Shown in pieces: positions 24,221-32,640 of a stretch of 64,000 nt of DNA; position 1 is the stretch's first letter; the number at the start of each line of letters is the position of its first letter. The translations under genes and the position numbers were made by a program. Origin of the DNA: Actinomycetota bacterium (lineage in GTDB: Bacteria; Actinomycetota; Actinomycetes; Mycobacteriales; Mycobacteriaceae); assembly GCA_018268465.1 (NCBI GenBank), contig JAFDWN010000030.1, positions 148,626 to 212,625 of the forward strand, written 5' to 3'. Under the pieces are notes generated by a model that was not told where the DNA came from, did not search any database, and was given only the letters and a program-made list of their open reading frames with translations.

Positions 24221-25423
24221 ATGTCGAAAGCCCGTGTCGTGGTCTTGGAAGTCGCCTCGGGGAACCTCAGCGTCAGTGCGGCCGCCCGGGCCTACGGACT
24301 CTCCCGACAACACGTCCACCGCCTCCTGGCGCGCTACCGAGAAGGCGGGCTCGAAGCAGTCGATCCTCGCTCGCGACGACCCAGCAGCAACCCACGCGCT
24401 GTCAACGACGACGTCATACGCGCCATCGTGCACCTACGAGAACAACTCACCGCCGACGGCCTCGACGCCGGCCCGATCACCCTACAAACACACCTGGCCC
24501 GACAAGGCCTGCCCGTGCCCTCCACCTCGACGATCCGCCGCATCCTGCACCACCACGGCCTGATCACCCCACAACCACACAAACGCCCCAAAAGCTCCTA
24601 CACCCGATTCGCCGCAGAACAACCCAACGAATGCTGGCAATCGGACTTCACCCACTGGACACTGGCCGACGGCACCGACATCGAAATCCTCAACTGGCTC
24701 GATGACCACTCCCGATACCTCCTGGCCTGCACCGCCCACCGACGCGTCACCGGGCCCGACGTCGTGACCAGCTTCACCGACACCGCCCAACGCCACGGCC
24801 TGCCAGCATCCACGCTCACCGACAACGGAACCGTCTACACATCACGATTCACCCACGGCCACAACGACTTCGAACGACTACTCGCTCACCTCGGCATCAC
24901 CCAGAAAAACGGCAGCCCCGGCCATCCCCAAACCCAGGGCAAGATCGAACGCTTCCACCAGACCCTCAAACGCTGGCTCAAAGCCCGCCCACACCCCACC
25001 ACAATCACCGACGCACAACGCCTTCTCGACGAATTCGCCATCGTCTACAACACCCAACGCCCACACCGCGCACTACCAGCCACAACCACCCCAGCCCAGG
25101 CCTACCAAGCCCGCCCCAAAGCCACACCCACCAACAACCCCACCCAGCACTTCCGCATCCGCCACGACACCGTCGACCAGTTCGGCAAACTGACCCTGCG
25201 CTACGGCAGCCGGCTACACCACCTCGGCATCGGCAAGACCCACGCCCACACCCCCGTGCTCATCTACGCCACCAACACCACCGTGACCGTCCTGAGCAAA
25301 AACACCAACAAACTGATCTCCAGCCACACTGTCGACCACACCCGCAACTACTGGCGCAACCAACAGAAAAGCCCCGGCCGATGGCCGGGGCGATCTGTAA
25401 CCAGTGACGCGACTCAGGTGTAA
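24221..25423 (+). CDS. IS481-family DDE transposase
   Basis: A 400-residue transposase. N-terminal HTH: VSAAARAYGLSRQHVHRLLA (residues about 18-37). The DDE integrase core has Asp in CWQSDFTHW, Asp in LTDNGTVYTS and Glu in TQGKIERFHQTLKRWL, with the terminal QRPHRALP motif typical of IS481/IS3 relatives. The coding sequence is complete, without frameshift, so the element may be active. The last codons run through the inner copy of the right terminal repeat. Codon choice is rich in CAC, ACC and AAC, unlike the GCG/GTC-rich neighbours, consistent with its foreign origin. Confidence 0.95.
   Translation: MSKARVVVLEVASGNLSVSAAARAYGLSRQHVHRLLARYREGGLEAVDPRSRRPSSNPRAVNDDVIRAIVHLREQLTADGLDAGPITLQTHLARQGLPVPSTSTIRRILHHHGLITPQPHKRPKSSYTRFAAEQPNECWQSDFTHWTLADGTDIEILNWLDDHSRYLLACTAHRRVTGPDVVTSFTDTAQRHGLPASTLTDNGTVYTSRFTHGHNDFERLLAHLGITQKNGSPGHPQTQGKIERFHQTLKRWLKARPHPTTITDAQRLLDEFAIVYNTQRPHRALPATTTPAQAYQARPKATPTNNPTQHFRIRHDTVDQFGKLTLRYGSRLHHLGIGKTHAHTPVLIYATNTTVTVLSKNTNKLISSHTVDHTRNYWRNQQKSPGRWPGRSVTSDATQV
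25371..25391 (-). terminator. Intrinsic terminator at the right end of the IS (leftward transcripts)
   Basis: A perfect 9-bp stem (GCCCCGGCC / GGCCGGGGC) with a 3-nt loop, followed on the minus strand by TTTTCTG. It lies within the last codons of the transposase and 55 nt beyond the mature tRNA-Ala 3' end, so it can terminate the tRNA transcript that now reads into the IS. Confidence 0.7.
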
Positions 25424-25445
25424 CCCATGACTCGACTCATCACAC

Positions 25446-25521
25446 TGGTGGAGCTAAGGGGATTCGAACCCCTGACCCCCACACTGCCAGTGTGGTGCGC
25501 TACCAACTGCGCCATAGCCCC
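25446..25521 (-). tRNA. tRNA-Ala (anticodon GGC)
   Basis: A 76-nt gene with encoded CCA. On the minus strand: acceptor GGGGCTA/TAGCTCC with one G-U pair, D-arm GCGC/GCGC, anticodon stem CCACA/TGTGG with loop CTGGCAG (anticodon GGC, reads GCC), and T-arm AGGGG-TTCGAAT-CCCCT. Its last 15 nt coincide with the right-hand copy of the 16-bp repeat flanking the IS, so the tRNA is complete despite the insertion. Confidence 0.97.
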
Positions 25522-25576
25522 GTGAACGTGCTCATCGAAGCTACACCACCGGACACCTGTGGTTCAAAGTCGCTGG

Positions 25577-26854
25577 TCATGGCACCTCCCCGCCGGCTTC
25601 GGGACCCAATGCGCGGGCAGGCGTGGGCTCAGACGGCGATCGGGGGCGGGTCTCCGGCGCGAACACCCAACCCAGCGCCGCGACCAGCAGGATGACGCCG
25701 CTGATGACGAATGCCGCCCCGAAGCTCAGGTGCTGGGCGATCTGCCCGACGGCCATCGACCCGATGATCGCGCCGACATCGGACATCATCTGGTAGGTCG
25801 CCACCGCGGTGCCGCCGCGCGCCCTGTTGCCGATGATGTCGGCCACGGCGGCCTGTTGCGGTGAGCTGAAGATGCCCGCCGCCGCACCCGCGACGAAAGC
25901 GGCCGCCAAGAACAGCGTCAGCGACGAGGCGAGCCCCACCAGCAGCGTCGCCAGACCCGACACCGTCAGACCGATGATCAGCAGCACCCGCCTGCCGATG
26001 CGGTCCGAGAGATATCCGCTGGGGATGACCGCGGCGACATTGCCGACGGCGAACGTCGTCAGCGCCACGCCGGCCATGCTGGGCCCGCGGTGCAGCACTT
26101 CGGTCACGAACAGCGGCACGAGCGCGATCCGCAGCCCGAACACCGACCAGCCCGTCGCGAAGTTCGAGAACAGCGCCGAGCGGTAGGCGCGGTTTCGCAG
26201 CGCCGTCGCCAGCGTCATCGTCGCGGTGTCGTGCTCGGTGGGTGCGGCCAACGCCGAGTGACGCAGGCTGACGAACACCACCAGCACGGCGATGAGCAGC
26301 GCGATGCCGTAGATCAGGAACGGCGCCGAGAGCCCCAGCCCGGCGGTCAGAGTGCCCAGAACAGGGCCGCCCACCGAGCCGATCAGGAACGCACTGGAGA
26401 ACATGCCCGCCACGCGTCCGCGTGCGTCCGGCGGGGAGATGCGGATCATCAGGCCCAGCGACGACACGGTGAACATCGCCGAACCGATGCCGCCCAGCGA
26501 GCGGAACGCCAGCAGCTGCCAGTACGTGTGCGCGAACGCGCATGCCGTGGTCGACAGCGCCACGATCAGCAGACCGGTGAGGTAGATCCGCCGCTCCCCC
26601 AGCTTCTGCACCAGCACGCCCGTCGGCGGTGCGAAACACAGCCGCATCACCGCGAACGCGGTGATGACGAAGGTCGCGGCGCTGATGCTGACACCGAAGT
26701 CGCGCGCATACTGCGGCAGCACCGGCGCGACGACCCCGTAACCGAGAGCGATCACCGCATTCGCGGTGATCAGCACCCAGACTTCGCGGGGCAGCCGCCG
26801 TCGGTCGGCTGGGGTCGCCGGACTCGAACAGTCGCCCTCCACGGACGAACTCAC
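25577..26854 (-). CDS. MFS transporter
   Basis: 425 residues with 12 predicted membrane helices. The MFS loop 2-3 motif is present as GVLVQKLGERRIYL, and its repeat in the second half as SGYLSDRIGRRVLL. The helix-5 region GPVLGTLTAGLG fits motif C, associated with export in drug/H+ antiporters. Likely an efflux pump; substrate unknown. It starts 10 nt after the pgm stop on the same strand and is probably cotranscribed. Confidence 0.92.
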   Translation of the reverse strand: MSSSVEGDCSSPATPADRRRLPREVWVLITANAVIALGYGVVAPVLPQYARDFGVSISAATFVITAFAVMRLCFAPPTGVLVQKLGERRIYLTGLLIVALSTTACAFAHTYWQLLAFRSLGGIGSAMFTVSSLGLMIRISPPDARGRVAGMFSSAFLIGSVGGPVLGTLTAGLGLSAPFLIYGIALLIAVLVVFVSLRHSALAAPTEHDTATMTLATALRNRAYRSALFSNFATGWSVFGLRIALVPLFVTEVLHRGPSMAGVALTTFAVGNVAAVIPSGYLSDRIGRRVLLIIGLTVSGLATLLVGLASSLTLFLAAAFVAGAAAGIFSSPQQAAVADIIGNRARGGTAVATYQMMSDVGAIIGSMAVGQIAQHLSFGAAFVISGVILLVAALGWVFAPETRPRSPSEPTPARALGPEAGGEVP

Positions 26855-26864
26855 ACAGGCTCCT

Positions 26865-28511
26865 CTACCGGATGACCGAATTCACCACATCGCGAGCGGC
26901 ATCCTGGACTTCGGCCAGATGCTCTGCGCCCAGGAATGATTCGGCGTAGATCTTGTACACATCCTCGGTGCCCGACGGCCGGGCGGCGAACCAGGCATTG
27001 GCTGTGGTCACCTTCAACCCGCCGAGCGGGGCGCCGTTGCCCGGCGCGGTGGTCAGCTTGGCGGTGATCTCCTCACCGGCCAGCTCGGTCGCGCTCACCT
27101 GCTCGGGAGACAGTTTGGCCAGCCGCGCCTTCTGTTCCCGGTCGGCAGGCGCGTCGATCCGCGCATACGTTGGCGCACCGTACCTCTCGGCCAGCGCGCC
27201 GTAGCGTTGCGACGGCGTCGACCCGGTGACCGCGAGGATCTCCGAGGCGAGCAGGGCCAGGATGATGCCGTCCTTGTCGGTGGTCCAGGTGGTGGCGTCG
27301 CGGCGCAGGAACGACGCGCCCGCACTCTCCTCGCCGCCGAAACCGATGGTGCCGCTGACCAACCCGTCGACGAACCACTTGAAGCCGACGGGAACTTCCA
27401 GCAGTTTGCGGCCGAGGCCGTCGACCACCCGGTCGATGATCGAGGAGCTGACCGCCGTTTTGCCCACCGCCGTCGAACCGGGCCAGGAGGGCCGGTGGGT
27501 GTAGAGGTACTCGATCGCCACCGCAAGGAAGTGGTTCGGATTGAGCAGTCCACCGTCGGGTGTGACAATGCCGTGCCGGTCGGAGTCGGCGTCGTTGCCG
27601 GTCGCGATCTGGTAAGTGCCGGGGTTGGCCTTCATCGCCCCGAGGAGCCCTGCCATCGCGTTGGGCGAACTGCAGTCCATCCGGATCTTGCCGTCCGTGT
27701 CGAGCGTCATGAACCGCCACGTCGCGTCGACCAGCGGGTTGACCACCGTCAGGTCGAGTTGGTGGCGCTCGGCGATCGCCTCCCAGTAGTCGACACTGGC
27801 GCCGCCCAGCGGGTCGGCGCCGATGCGGATCCCTTCGGCGCGGATCGCGTGCACGTCGACCACGTTGGGCAGATCCGCGACGTAGGCGTCCAGGTAGTCG
27901 TGACGCTGGGCGGTGCCCAGCGCGCGCGCCAGGGGCACCCTTTTGACGGCCCTGAGGCCGTCGCGCAGGATCTCGTTGGCGCGTTTGGCGATCACTGCCG
28001 TGGCGTCGGTGTCGGCGGGTCCGCCGTTGGGCGGGTTGTATTTGAACCCGCCGTCGCGTGGGGGGTTGTGCGACGGGGTGACCACGATGCCGTCGGCCAG
28101 ATCGGCGTCGCGGCCTCGGTTGAAGCTCAGGATCGCATGGCTGACCGCCGGGGTCGGCGTGTAGCGGTCGGCCGAATCGATCATGGCCACAACGTCATTG
28201 GCGGCAAGCACTTCCAGCGCCGAGACCCACGCCGGCTCGGACAGCGCGTGGGTGTCACGGCCGATGAACAGCGGTCCGGTGGTCCCCTGGGCGGCCCGGT
28301 ATTCGACGATCGCCTGGGTGGTCGCCAGGATGTGGGCCTCGTTGAAGGCGGCGTCCAGGCTGGAACCGCGGTGACCGGATGTGCCGAACGCGACCTGTTG
28401 GTCGACGTTGTCAGGGTCGGGCTGGGTGGTGTAGTAGGCGGTCACCACGTGCGCGACGTCGATCAGATCCTCGGGTTGCGCCGGCTGCCCGGCGCGGGGG
28501 TTGGCAGCCAT
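26865..28511 (-). CDS. pgm: Phosphoglucomutase (alpha-D-glucose phosphate-specific)
   Basis: 548 residues, the normal length for the bacterial Pgm type. It interconverts glucose-1-phosphate and glucose-6-phosphate, feeding glycogen, trehalose and cell-wall sugar nucleotide synthesis. The phosphoserine loop is TPSHNPP (Ser147), the metal loop is [10 protein letters not shown] (expected DGDxDR-type), and the sugar-binding loop is GGEESAG. The phosphate-binding loop near the C-terminus is [15 protein letters not shown]. The N-terminal [10 protein letters not shown] is diagnostic. It is divergent from the crcB operon and followed by the MFS gene. Confidence 0.97.
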   Translation of the reverse strand: MAANPRAGQPAQPEDLIDVAHVVTAYYTTQPDPDNVDQQVAFGTSGHRGSSLDAAFNEAHILATTQAIVEYRAAQGTTGPLFIGRDTHALSEPAWVSALEVLAANDVVAMIDSADRYTPTPAVSHAILSFNRGRDADLADGIVVTPSHNPPRDGGFKYNPPNGGPADTDATAVIAKRANEILRDGLRAVKRVPLARALGTAQRHDYLDAYVADLPNVVDVHAIRAEGIRIGADPLGGASVDYWEAIAERHQLDLTVVNPLVDATWRFMTLDTDGKIRMDCSSPNAMAGLLGAMKANPGTYQIATGNDADSDRHGIVTPDGGLLNPNHFLAVAIEYLYTHRPSWPGSTAVGKTAVSSSIIDRVVDGLGRKLLEVPVGFKWFVDGLVSGTIGFGGEESAGASFLRRDATTWTTDKDGIILALLASEILAVTGSTPSQRYGALAERYGAPTYARIDAPADREQKARLAKLSPEQVSATELAGEEITAKLTTAPGNGAPLGGLKVTTANAWFAARPSGTEDVYKIYAESFLGAEHLAEVQDAARDVVNSVIR

Positions 28512-28583
28512 GGTTACCGATTCTGCTCCAGTGGCCTGTGCCGCTGCCTGTCGGTCGGGTTAATTGCCGTCATACTTTGGCCC

Positions 28584-28982
28584 ATGCCCCGTCCCGACAG
28601 CCGCGAACTCGCGGCGATATTCGTCGGCGGGGCGCTGGGAACGCTGGCCCGCGCCGGACTCGAAGAACTGGCGGTCCCGGATCCGGCGCGCTGGCCGTGG
28701 CCGACGTTCACCGCGAACATCGTCGGCGCGTTCCTGCTGGGGTACTTCACCACCCGGCTGCTGGAGCGGCTGCCGGTGTCGAGTTATCGGCGCCCGCTGC
28801 TGGGGACCGGCTTCTGCGGGGGCCTGACGACGTTCTCGACCATGCATGTCGAGACGGTCAGAATGCTCGAGCACGGACACTACGGGCTGGCCGTCGGCTA
28901 CACCGCCGCCAGTGTGGTGGCCGGGTTGTTCGCGGTGTACGTCGCCACCGCGATGGTGCGACGGGTGAGGCTGCACCGGTGA
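28584..28982 (+). CDS. crcB: Fluoride ion channel CrcB (first of pair)
   Basis: 132 residues with four membrane helices. The Fluc/CrcB signatures are present: [13 protein letters not shown] (N-terminal GGxxGaxxRy), [15 protein letters not shown] (pore Asn region) and [18 protein letters not shown] (GfcGgfTTFSTf with the phenylalanine box). CrcB dimers export F-. Actinobacteria often have two unequal genes that form a heterodimer, as here. The next gene starts inside its stop codon (GTGA). No fluoride riboswitch is recognisable in the 72-bp gap to pgm. Confidence 0.95.
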   Translation: MPRPDSRELAAIFVGGALGTLARAGLEELAVPDPARWPWPTFTANIVGAFLLGYFTTRLLERLPVSSYRRPLLGTGFCGGLTTFSTMHVETVRMLEHGHYGLAVGYTAASVVAGLFAVYVATAMVRRVRLHR

Positions 28983-29344
28983 CGGCCGCGGTGTGGGCCG
29001 GTGTGGTCCTGCTCGGCGGCGCGGGCGCGGTCACCCGATTTCTGGTGGACAGGGCGGTGTCGAGCCGTCTGTCCAGGCCGTTTCCCTTCGGCACGCTGAT
29101 CGTGAACCTCAGCGGGGCGGCGCTGCTGGGATTCCTCGGCGGGTTGGCGCTGAGCCCGCATGTCGCGCTGCTCGCCGGCACCGCGTTCGTGGGTTCGTAT
29201 ACGACCTTCTCCACGTGGATGCTGGAGACGCATCGCCTCGGTGAGGAGCGCCGGGTGTGGCCCGCGCTGGCCAACATCGTCGTCAGCGTCGTCCTCGGGT
29301 TGGCCGCGGTGTGGTTGGGCCAGACGGTCGCGGTCCGGCTGTGA
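28979..29344 (+). CDS. crcB: Fluoride ion channel CrcB (second of pair)
   Basis: 121 residues, GTG start overlapping the stop of the first crcB. Four hydrophobic helices and the CrcB motifs [28 protein letters not shown] and [18 protein letters not shown]. Together with the first copy it probably forms a heterodimeric Fluc channel. Translation is coupled to both neighbours: the DUF190 gene begins in its own stop codon. Confidence 0.95.
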   Translation: MTAAVWAGVVLLGGAGAVTRFLVDRAVSSRLSRPFPFGTLIVNLSGAALLGFLGGLALSPHVALLAGTAFVGSYTTFSTWMLETHRLGEERRVWPALANIVVSVVLGLAAVWLGQTVAVRL

Positions 29345-30423
29345 ACCGCGACTATCTGAAACTCACCGCCTACTTCGGCGAGCGGCTGCGCACCCACGCC
29401 GGCGGAGCGGGCCGCTTCACCGCCGACGCGCTGCTGGATCTGTACGGCAGCGAATCGGTGGCCACCAGCATCATGCTGCGCGGTATCGCGAGTTTCGGCC
29501 CCCACGACGTCCTGCGCAGCGACGTCACCTTGAGCATGTCGGAGGATCCGCCGGTCGCCGTGATCGCCGTCGACACCGCCGAGCGGATCGCCGGACTGGC
29601 CGATCAGGCCGTCGCGATGACGGCGCGTGGGTTGATCACCCTCGAACGTGCGCAGCTCGTCACCCCGCCGGCGGTGCCATCGCTGCCGGGCACCACCCGG
29701 CTCACCGTCTACGTGGGGCGCCGGCACCGGGTGGGGGGCCGTCCGGCCCATCAGGTGGTGTGCGACATCCTGCACCGCCACGGATTCTTCGGCGCCACAG
29801 TCTTTCTCGGGGTCGACGGGACCGTGCACGGACAGCGCCGTCGCGCGGAGTTCTTCAGCCGCAACGCCGACGTCCCGGTGATGATCGTCGCGGTCGGGAC
29901 GGGTGAGTGTGTGGAGCGCGCGCTGCCGGAGTTGCGCGCGCTGCCGGACGGGCCGCTGTACACCGTGGAGCGGGCGCAGCTGTGCAAGAACGGCGGCCGG
30001 TTGATCGCGCCTCCGGTGGCGCTGCCCGCGACCGACGCCCATGGCCTGACGCTGTGGCAGAAGCTCATGGTCCACACCTCAGAAGCCGACCGGCACCACG
30101 GACAGCCGATCCACCGCGCCATCGTCGCGCGTCTGCGCGAGTCCCGCGCCGCCGGCGGCGCCACCGTTCTGCGGGGGGTGTGGGGTTTCCGCGACAGCGG
30201 CCCGCCGCACGGCGACGAACTCGTCCAGCTCGGCAGGCAGGTGCCGGTGACGACGGTGGTCATCGACACACCGGAGCGTATCGCCGCCAGCTTCGAGATC
30301 GTGGACCAGCTCACCGAGCGCCACAGCCTGGTCACCTGCGAGATGGTGCCGGCTTTGACGGCGATCGACGACGCACCCGCGCGACGCCGCGGCGGCATGC
30401 GGTTGGCCAGCCACGACTACTGA
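29341..30423 (+). CDS. Triple DUF190 (PII-like) protein
   Basis: A 360-residue protein built from three consecutive DUF190 units of about 110 residues. Each has the pattern L..Y.GE/R...G...A......G...ATV.RG..G (YLKLTAYFGERLRTHAGG; LTVYVGRRHRVGGRPAH; LTLWQKLMVHTSEADRH) and ends near the VTxExVxxL-type strand. DUF190 proteins have a PII-like fold and occur next to crcB, suggesting a regulatory or partner role in fluoride export. Single-domain forms are usual; a three-domain chain could mimic a trimeric PII ring in one polypeptide. GTG start overlaps the crcB stop. Confidence 0.88.
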   Translation: MNRDYLKLTAYFGERLRTHAGGAGRFTADALLDLYGSESVATSIMLRGIASFGPHDVLRSDVTLSMSEDPPVAVIAVDTAERIAGLADQAVAMTARGLITLERAQLVTPPAVPSLPGTTRLTVYVGRRHRVGGRPAHQVVCDILHRHGFFGATVFLGVDGTVHGQRRRAEFFSRNADVPVMIVAVGTGECVERALPELRALPDGPLYTVERAQLCKNGGRLIAPPVALPATDAHGLTLWQKLMVHTSEADRHHGQPIHRAIVARLRESRAAGGATVLRGVWGFRDSGPPHGDELVQLGRQVPVTTVVIDTPERIAASFEIVDQLTERHSLVTCEMVPALTAIDDAPARRRGGMRLASHDY

Positions 30424-30469
30424 CGACCGGCGCCCCGCCGGGCAGGCGCGGACGGCGCGCCCGAACGGC

Positions 30470-30829
30470 TCAGGACAACAGCCGACGCAGCACGGCCGCA
30501 TGACTCTCGACCAGATCGCGGGTGGCCGTGACAAGGGTGACCGGGCCCGCCGCGGCAAGGCTGCGCAACTCCGCCAGGGCGGCGGCGCGGTCGGGCGCGG
30601 CCAATTCGGCCTCGTATCGGGTACAGAACTCCCCGAAGAGCTGCGGTTGGTGCGAATACCATTGGCGCAGCGCGGTTGACGGGGCCACCGCAGGCAGCCA
30701 CCGGCCGATGCGTGGGTCGGTCTTGCGAAGACCACGCGGCCACAGCCGATCGACGAGCACCCGCTGCCCCTCGTCAGGGGCCGGATCCTGGTAGACCCGT
30801 GCCACCCCGATGGCGAACGTTCCCGGCAT
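30470..30829 (-). CDS. DUF488 family protein
   Basis: 119 residues from ATG 30829. It carries the DUF488 (YeaO-like) signature VLVDRLWPRGLRKTDPRIGR followed by WLPAVAPSTALRQWYSH and a C-terminal GPVTLVTATRD. Length is as usual for the family, whose function is not known. Longer frames upstream add low-complexity sequence with no conservation. It lies 46 bp from the end of the DUF190 gene, convergent. Confidence 0.9.
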   Translation of the reverse strand: MPGTFAIGVARVYQDPAPDEGQRVLVDRLWPRGLRKTDPRIGRWLPAVAPSTALRQWYSHQPQLFGEFCTRYEAELAAPDRAAALAELRSLAAAGPVTLVTATRDLVESHAAVLRRLLS

Positions 30830-30931
30830 AGGGGGATGGTAAAAGCGTGACGGTCGATCGGGCAGCCGAACTACGGCGATGGCAGGACACCGGCGCAACG
30901 CAGCAGCGCGATCGCCGGGACAGCGCGATGT

Positions 30932-31681
30932 TCAGTCGGCGCGGCGCGGCGGCCACACCGGTGCGCCCAGTTCGCGCGACACCGTGCGCGCGGTGTCCCG
31001 CAGGGCGTCGATCGCGTCGGCGTCCAGCGGCCAGCGGCCCGCGGGAACGACCAGGCCGATCGCGCCGGTGGCATCGCCGGATGAATCGAAAACTGCTGCG
31101 GCGGCAGCACATTCGCCGATCACCGCCTCTTCGACCTCGGTGGCGATCCCGGTGGAGCGGATGAGTTCGAGCTGCTCGGCGAACCTGACGGGGTCGGTGA
31201 TCGTCTCGCCGGTCATGCTGCGCAGCGAGCCTTCGGGCTTGTAGTCGGCCTGGAACGCGAGCAGGGTCTTACCCAATGCGCTGGCATGGGCCGGGATGAC
31301 GATCCCCACCTCGGGCATCTGCCGCGTGCCGTCGGGGCGCGGCTCGTGGGCGACCACAACCACTTCGTCGAACAGCAGCACCGCCGTACGCACCGCACAC
31401 CCGGTGCGCCGGGCCAGGCTCTCGGCCCAGATCGCCACTCTCGAGCGCAGTTCCAGCGCCTCCAGATACACGTTGCCCAGCCGCAACGTGGCCGGTCCGA
31501 GCCGGTAGCGCCCGGAGTCGAGTTCCTGCTGCACCATGCCGTGCGCCAACAGGGTGCGCACCAGACCGTGCACCGTCGAGGGCGCCAGGTCGATGGCGGC
31601 CGCGATCTCGCCGAGACTCATCCGCCTGCCGCCCTGCAGCACCATGAGGATGCGCAGCGCACGATCGACGGCCTGGATCAC
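30932..31681 (-). CDS. IclR-family transcriptional regulator
   Basis: 249 residues with GTG start. N-terminal winged HTH: RRMSLGEIAAAIDLAPSTVHGLVRTL (residues about 19-44). The C-terminal IclR effector domain contains GNVYLEALELRSRV and AHASALGKTLLAF. It is divergent from the aquaglyceroporin-dhaKLM operon and its only plausible local target is that operon. Relatives repress glycerol and DHA genes and are released by a pathway metabolite. A 7-5-7 palindrome in the shared promoter (31772-31790) is the likely binding site. Confidence 0.92.
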   Translation of the reverse strand: MIQAVDRALRILMVLQGGRRMSLGEIAAAIDLAPSTVHGLVRTLLAHGMVQQELDSGRYRLGPATLRLGNVYLEALELRSRVAIWAESLARRTGCAVRTAVLLFDEVVVVAHEPRPDGTRQMPEVGIVIPAHASALGKTLLAFQADYKPEGSLRSMTGETITDPVRFAEQLELIRSTGIATEVEEAVIGECAAAAAVFDSSGDATGAIGLVVPAGRWPLDADAIDALRDTARTVSRELGAPVWPPRRAD

Positions 31682-31771
31682 CGCACCGCTCCGATCGCCC
31701 GAATCATGGCATCACCTTCCCGGAGATCTGATCCTTGTGCCGACCGAAGCATAAGCGTATGGTCCAGATCA

Positions 31772-31790
31772 CATTCGATATTGTCGAATG
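31772..31790. promoter_or_regulatory. Palindromic operator candidate for IclR
   Basis: CATTCGA-TATTG-TCGAATG is a perfect 7-bp dyad with a 5-nt centre, 65 bp before the aquaglyceroporin start. A similar A/T-rich half-site (ATACGAAATAGTCGA) follows at once. The position suits repression of the operon and autorepression of the regulator. Confidence 0.6.
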
Positions 31791-31854
31791 CAATACGAAA
31801 TAGTCGACCACCACACGGCAGCCGATTTCTCCGCACACACCCCCAGGAGACCTC

Positions 31855-32628
31855 ATGGATGAGCCTTCGATCACCCAGAAACTCGTCGCCGAAGCACTTG
31901 GCACCGCGTTTCTGGTGTTCATAGGTGTCGGTTCGGTACCCGCGACGATCATCGTCAACGGCGACGCCCCGTTCACGATGGCCGACCTCGGCATGATCTC
32001 GTTCGCGTTCGCGACCGTGGTGGTGGCGACCGTCTACGCCCTCGGCCACATCTCGGGAAACCACATCAACCCGGCCGTCACCCTCGGCCTCGCGGTCACC
32101 GGGAAGTTCCCGTGGTCGCGGGTGCCCGCCTACATCGCCGCGCAGACCGTCGGCGCGATCGCCGGCGCCGGCGCGATCATCGGCGTCCTGGGGATGGCCG
32201 CCAGCGACGCCGGGCTTGGCGTGGCGGCGTACTCCGGTGACGTGAGCGCGGCACAGGCCTTCTTCGCCGAGTTCGTCGGTACGTTCATCCTCGTGTTCAC
32301 CGTCTTCGGCGTGATACATCGCAAGGCGTCCGCCGGTTTCGCCGGCGTGGCGATCGGTCTGGTCGTCTTCGCCGCGATCATCCCGGTCGCACCCACAACC
32401 GGCGCGTCGATCAACCCGGCCCGCACCTTCGGCCCCATGCTCGTCCAGCAGATCGCGGGCGGCTCCGTCTCGTGGAGCCAGCTGCCGGTCTACCTCGCCG
32501 CCGAATTCCTCGCCGGCGCGCTGGCCGCGCTGACCTACGTGGCGATCTCACGCACCCGCGCCGACGCCCACCCACCCGCCGTCACCGTCACCGTCACCGA
32601 AAGCCCCCAGCCCACCACCGCAGCCTGA
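31855..32628 (+). CDS. MIP-family channel (glycerol facilitator / aquaglyceroporin)
   Basis: 257 residues, six membrane helices and the two half-helices with NPA boxes: GNHINPAVT (loop B) and GASINPARTFGP (loop E), as in all aquaporins. The genomic position ahead of dihydroxyacetone kinase genes, rather than the sequence, suggests it passes glycerol or dihydroxyacetone. The tail after residue 235 is a hydrophilic Thr/Val-rich extension. First gene of the operon, 12 nt before dhaK. Confidence 0.92.
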   Translation: MDEPSITQKLVAEALGTAFLVFIGVGSVPATIIVNGDAPFTMADLGMISFAFATVVVATVYALGHISGNHINPAVTLGLAVTGKFPWSRVPAYIAAQTVGAIAGAGAIIGVLGMAASDAGLGVAAYSGDVSAAQAFFAEFVGTFILVFTVFGVIHRKASAGFAGVAIGLVVFAAIIPVAPTTGASINPARTFGPMLVQQIAGGSVSWSQLPVYLAAEFLAGALAALTYVAISRTRADAHPPAVTVTVTESPQPTTAA

Positions 32629-32640
32629 GGAGTAGCCACG

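Larger units (their letters stand above)
24124..25444 (+). mobile_element. IS481-family insertion sequence in the 3' end of tRNA-Ala
   Basis: A 1321-bp element beginning TGT and ending ACA, flanked by 16-bp direct repeats, with one transposase gene. A 22-bp terminal motif that starts ATGAGTCGCGTCAT is reiterated. On the left it occurs at 24127-24149 (diverged), 24151-24172 and 24189-24210. On the right it occurs inverted at 25396-25417 and 25419-25440. IS481 elements normally have one inverted repeat per end, so reiterated subterminal copies are unusual. A hairpin with T-tract near the right end (25371-25391) would stop leftward transcription. Confidence 0.85.

Noticed and set aside
28512-28583. 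Fluoride riboswitch before crcB
   Set aside because: The gap is only 72 bp and none of the conserved crcB-motif pseudoknot sequence is recognisable.
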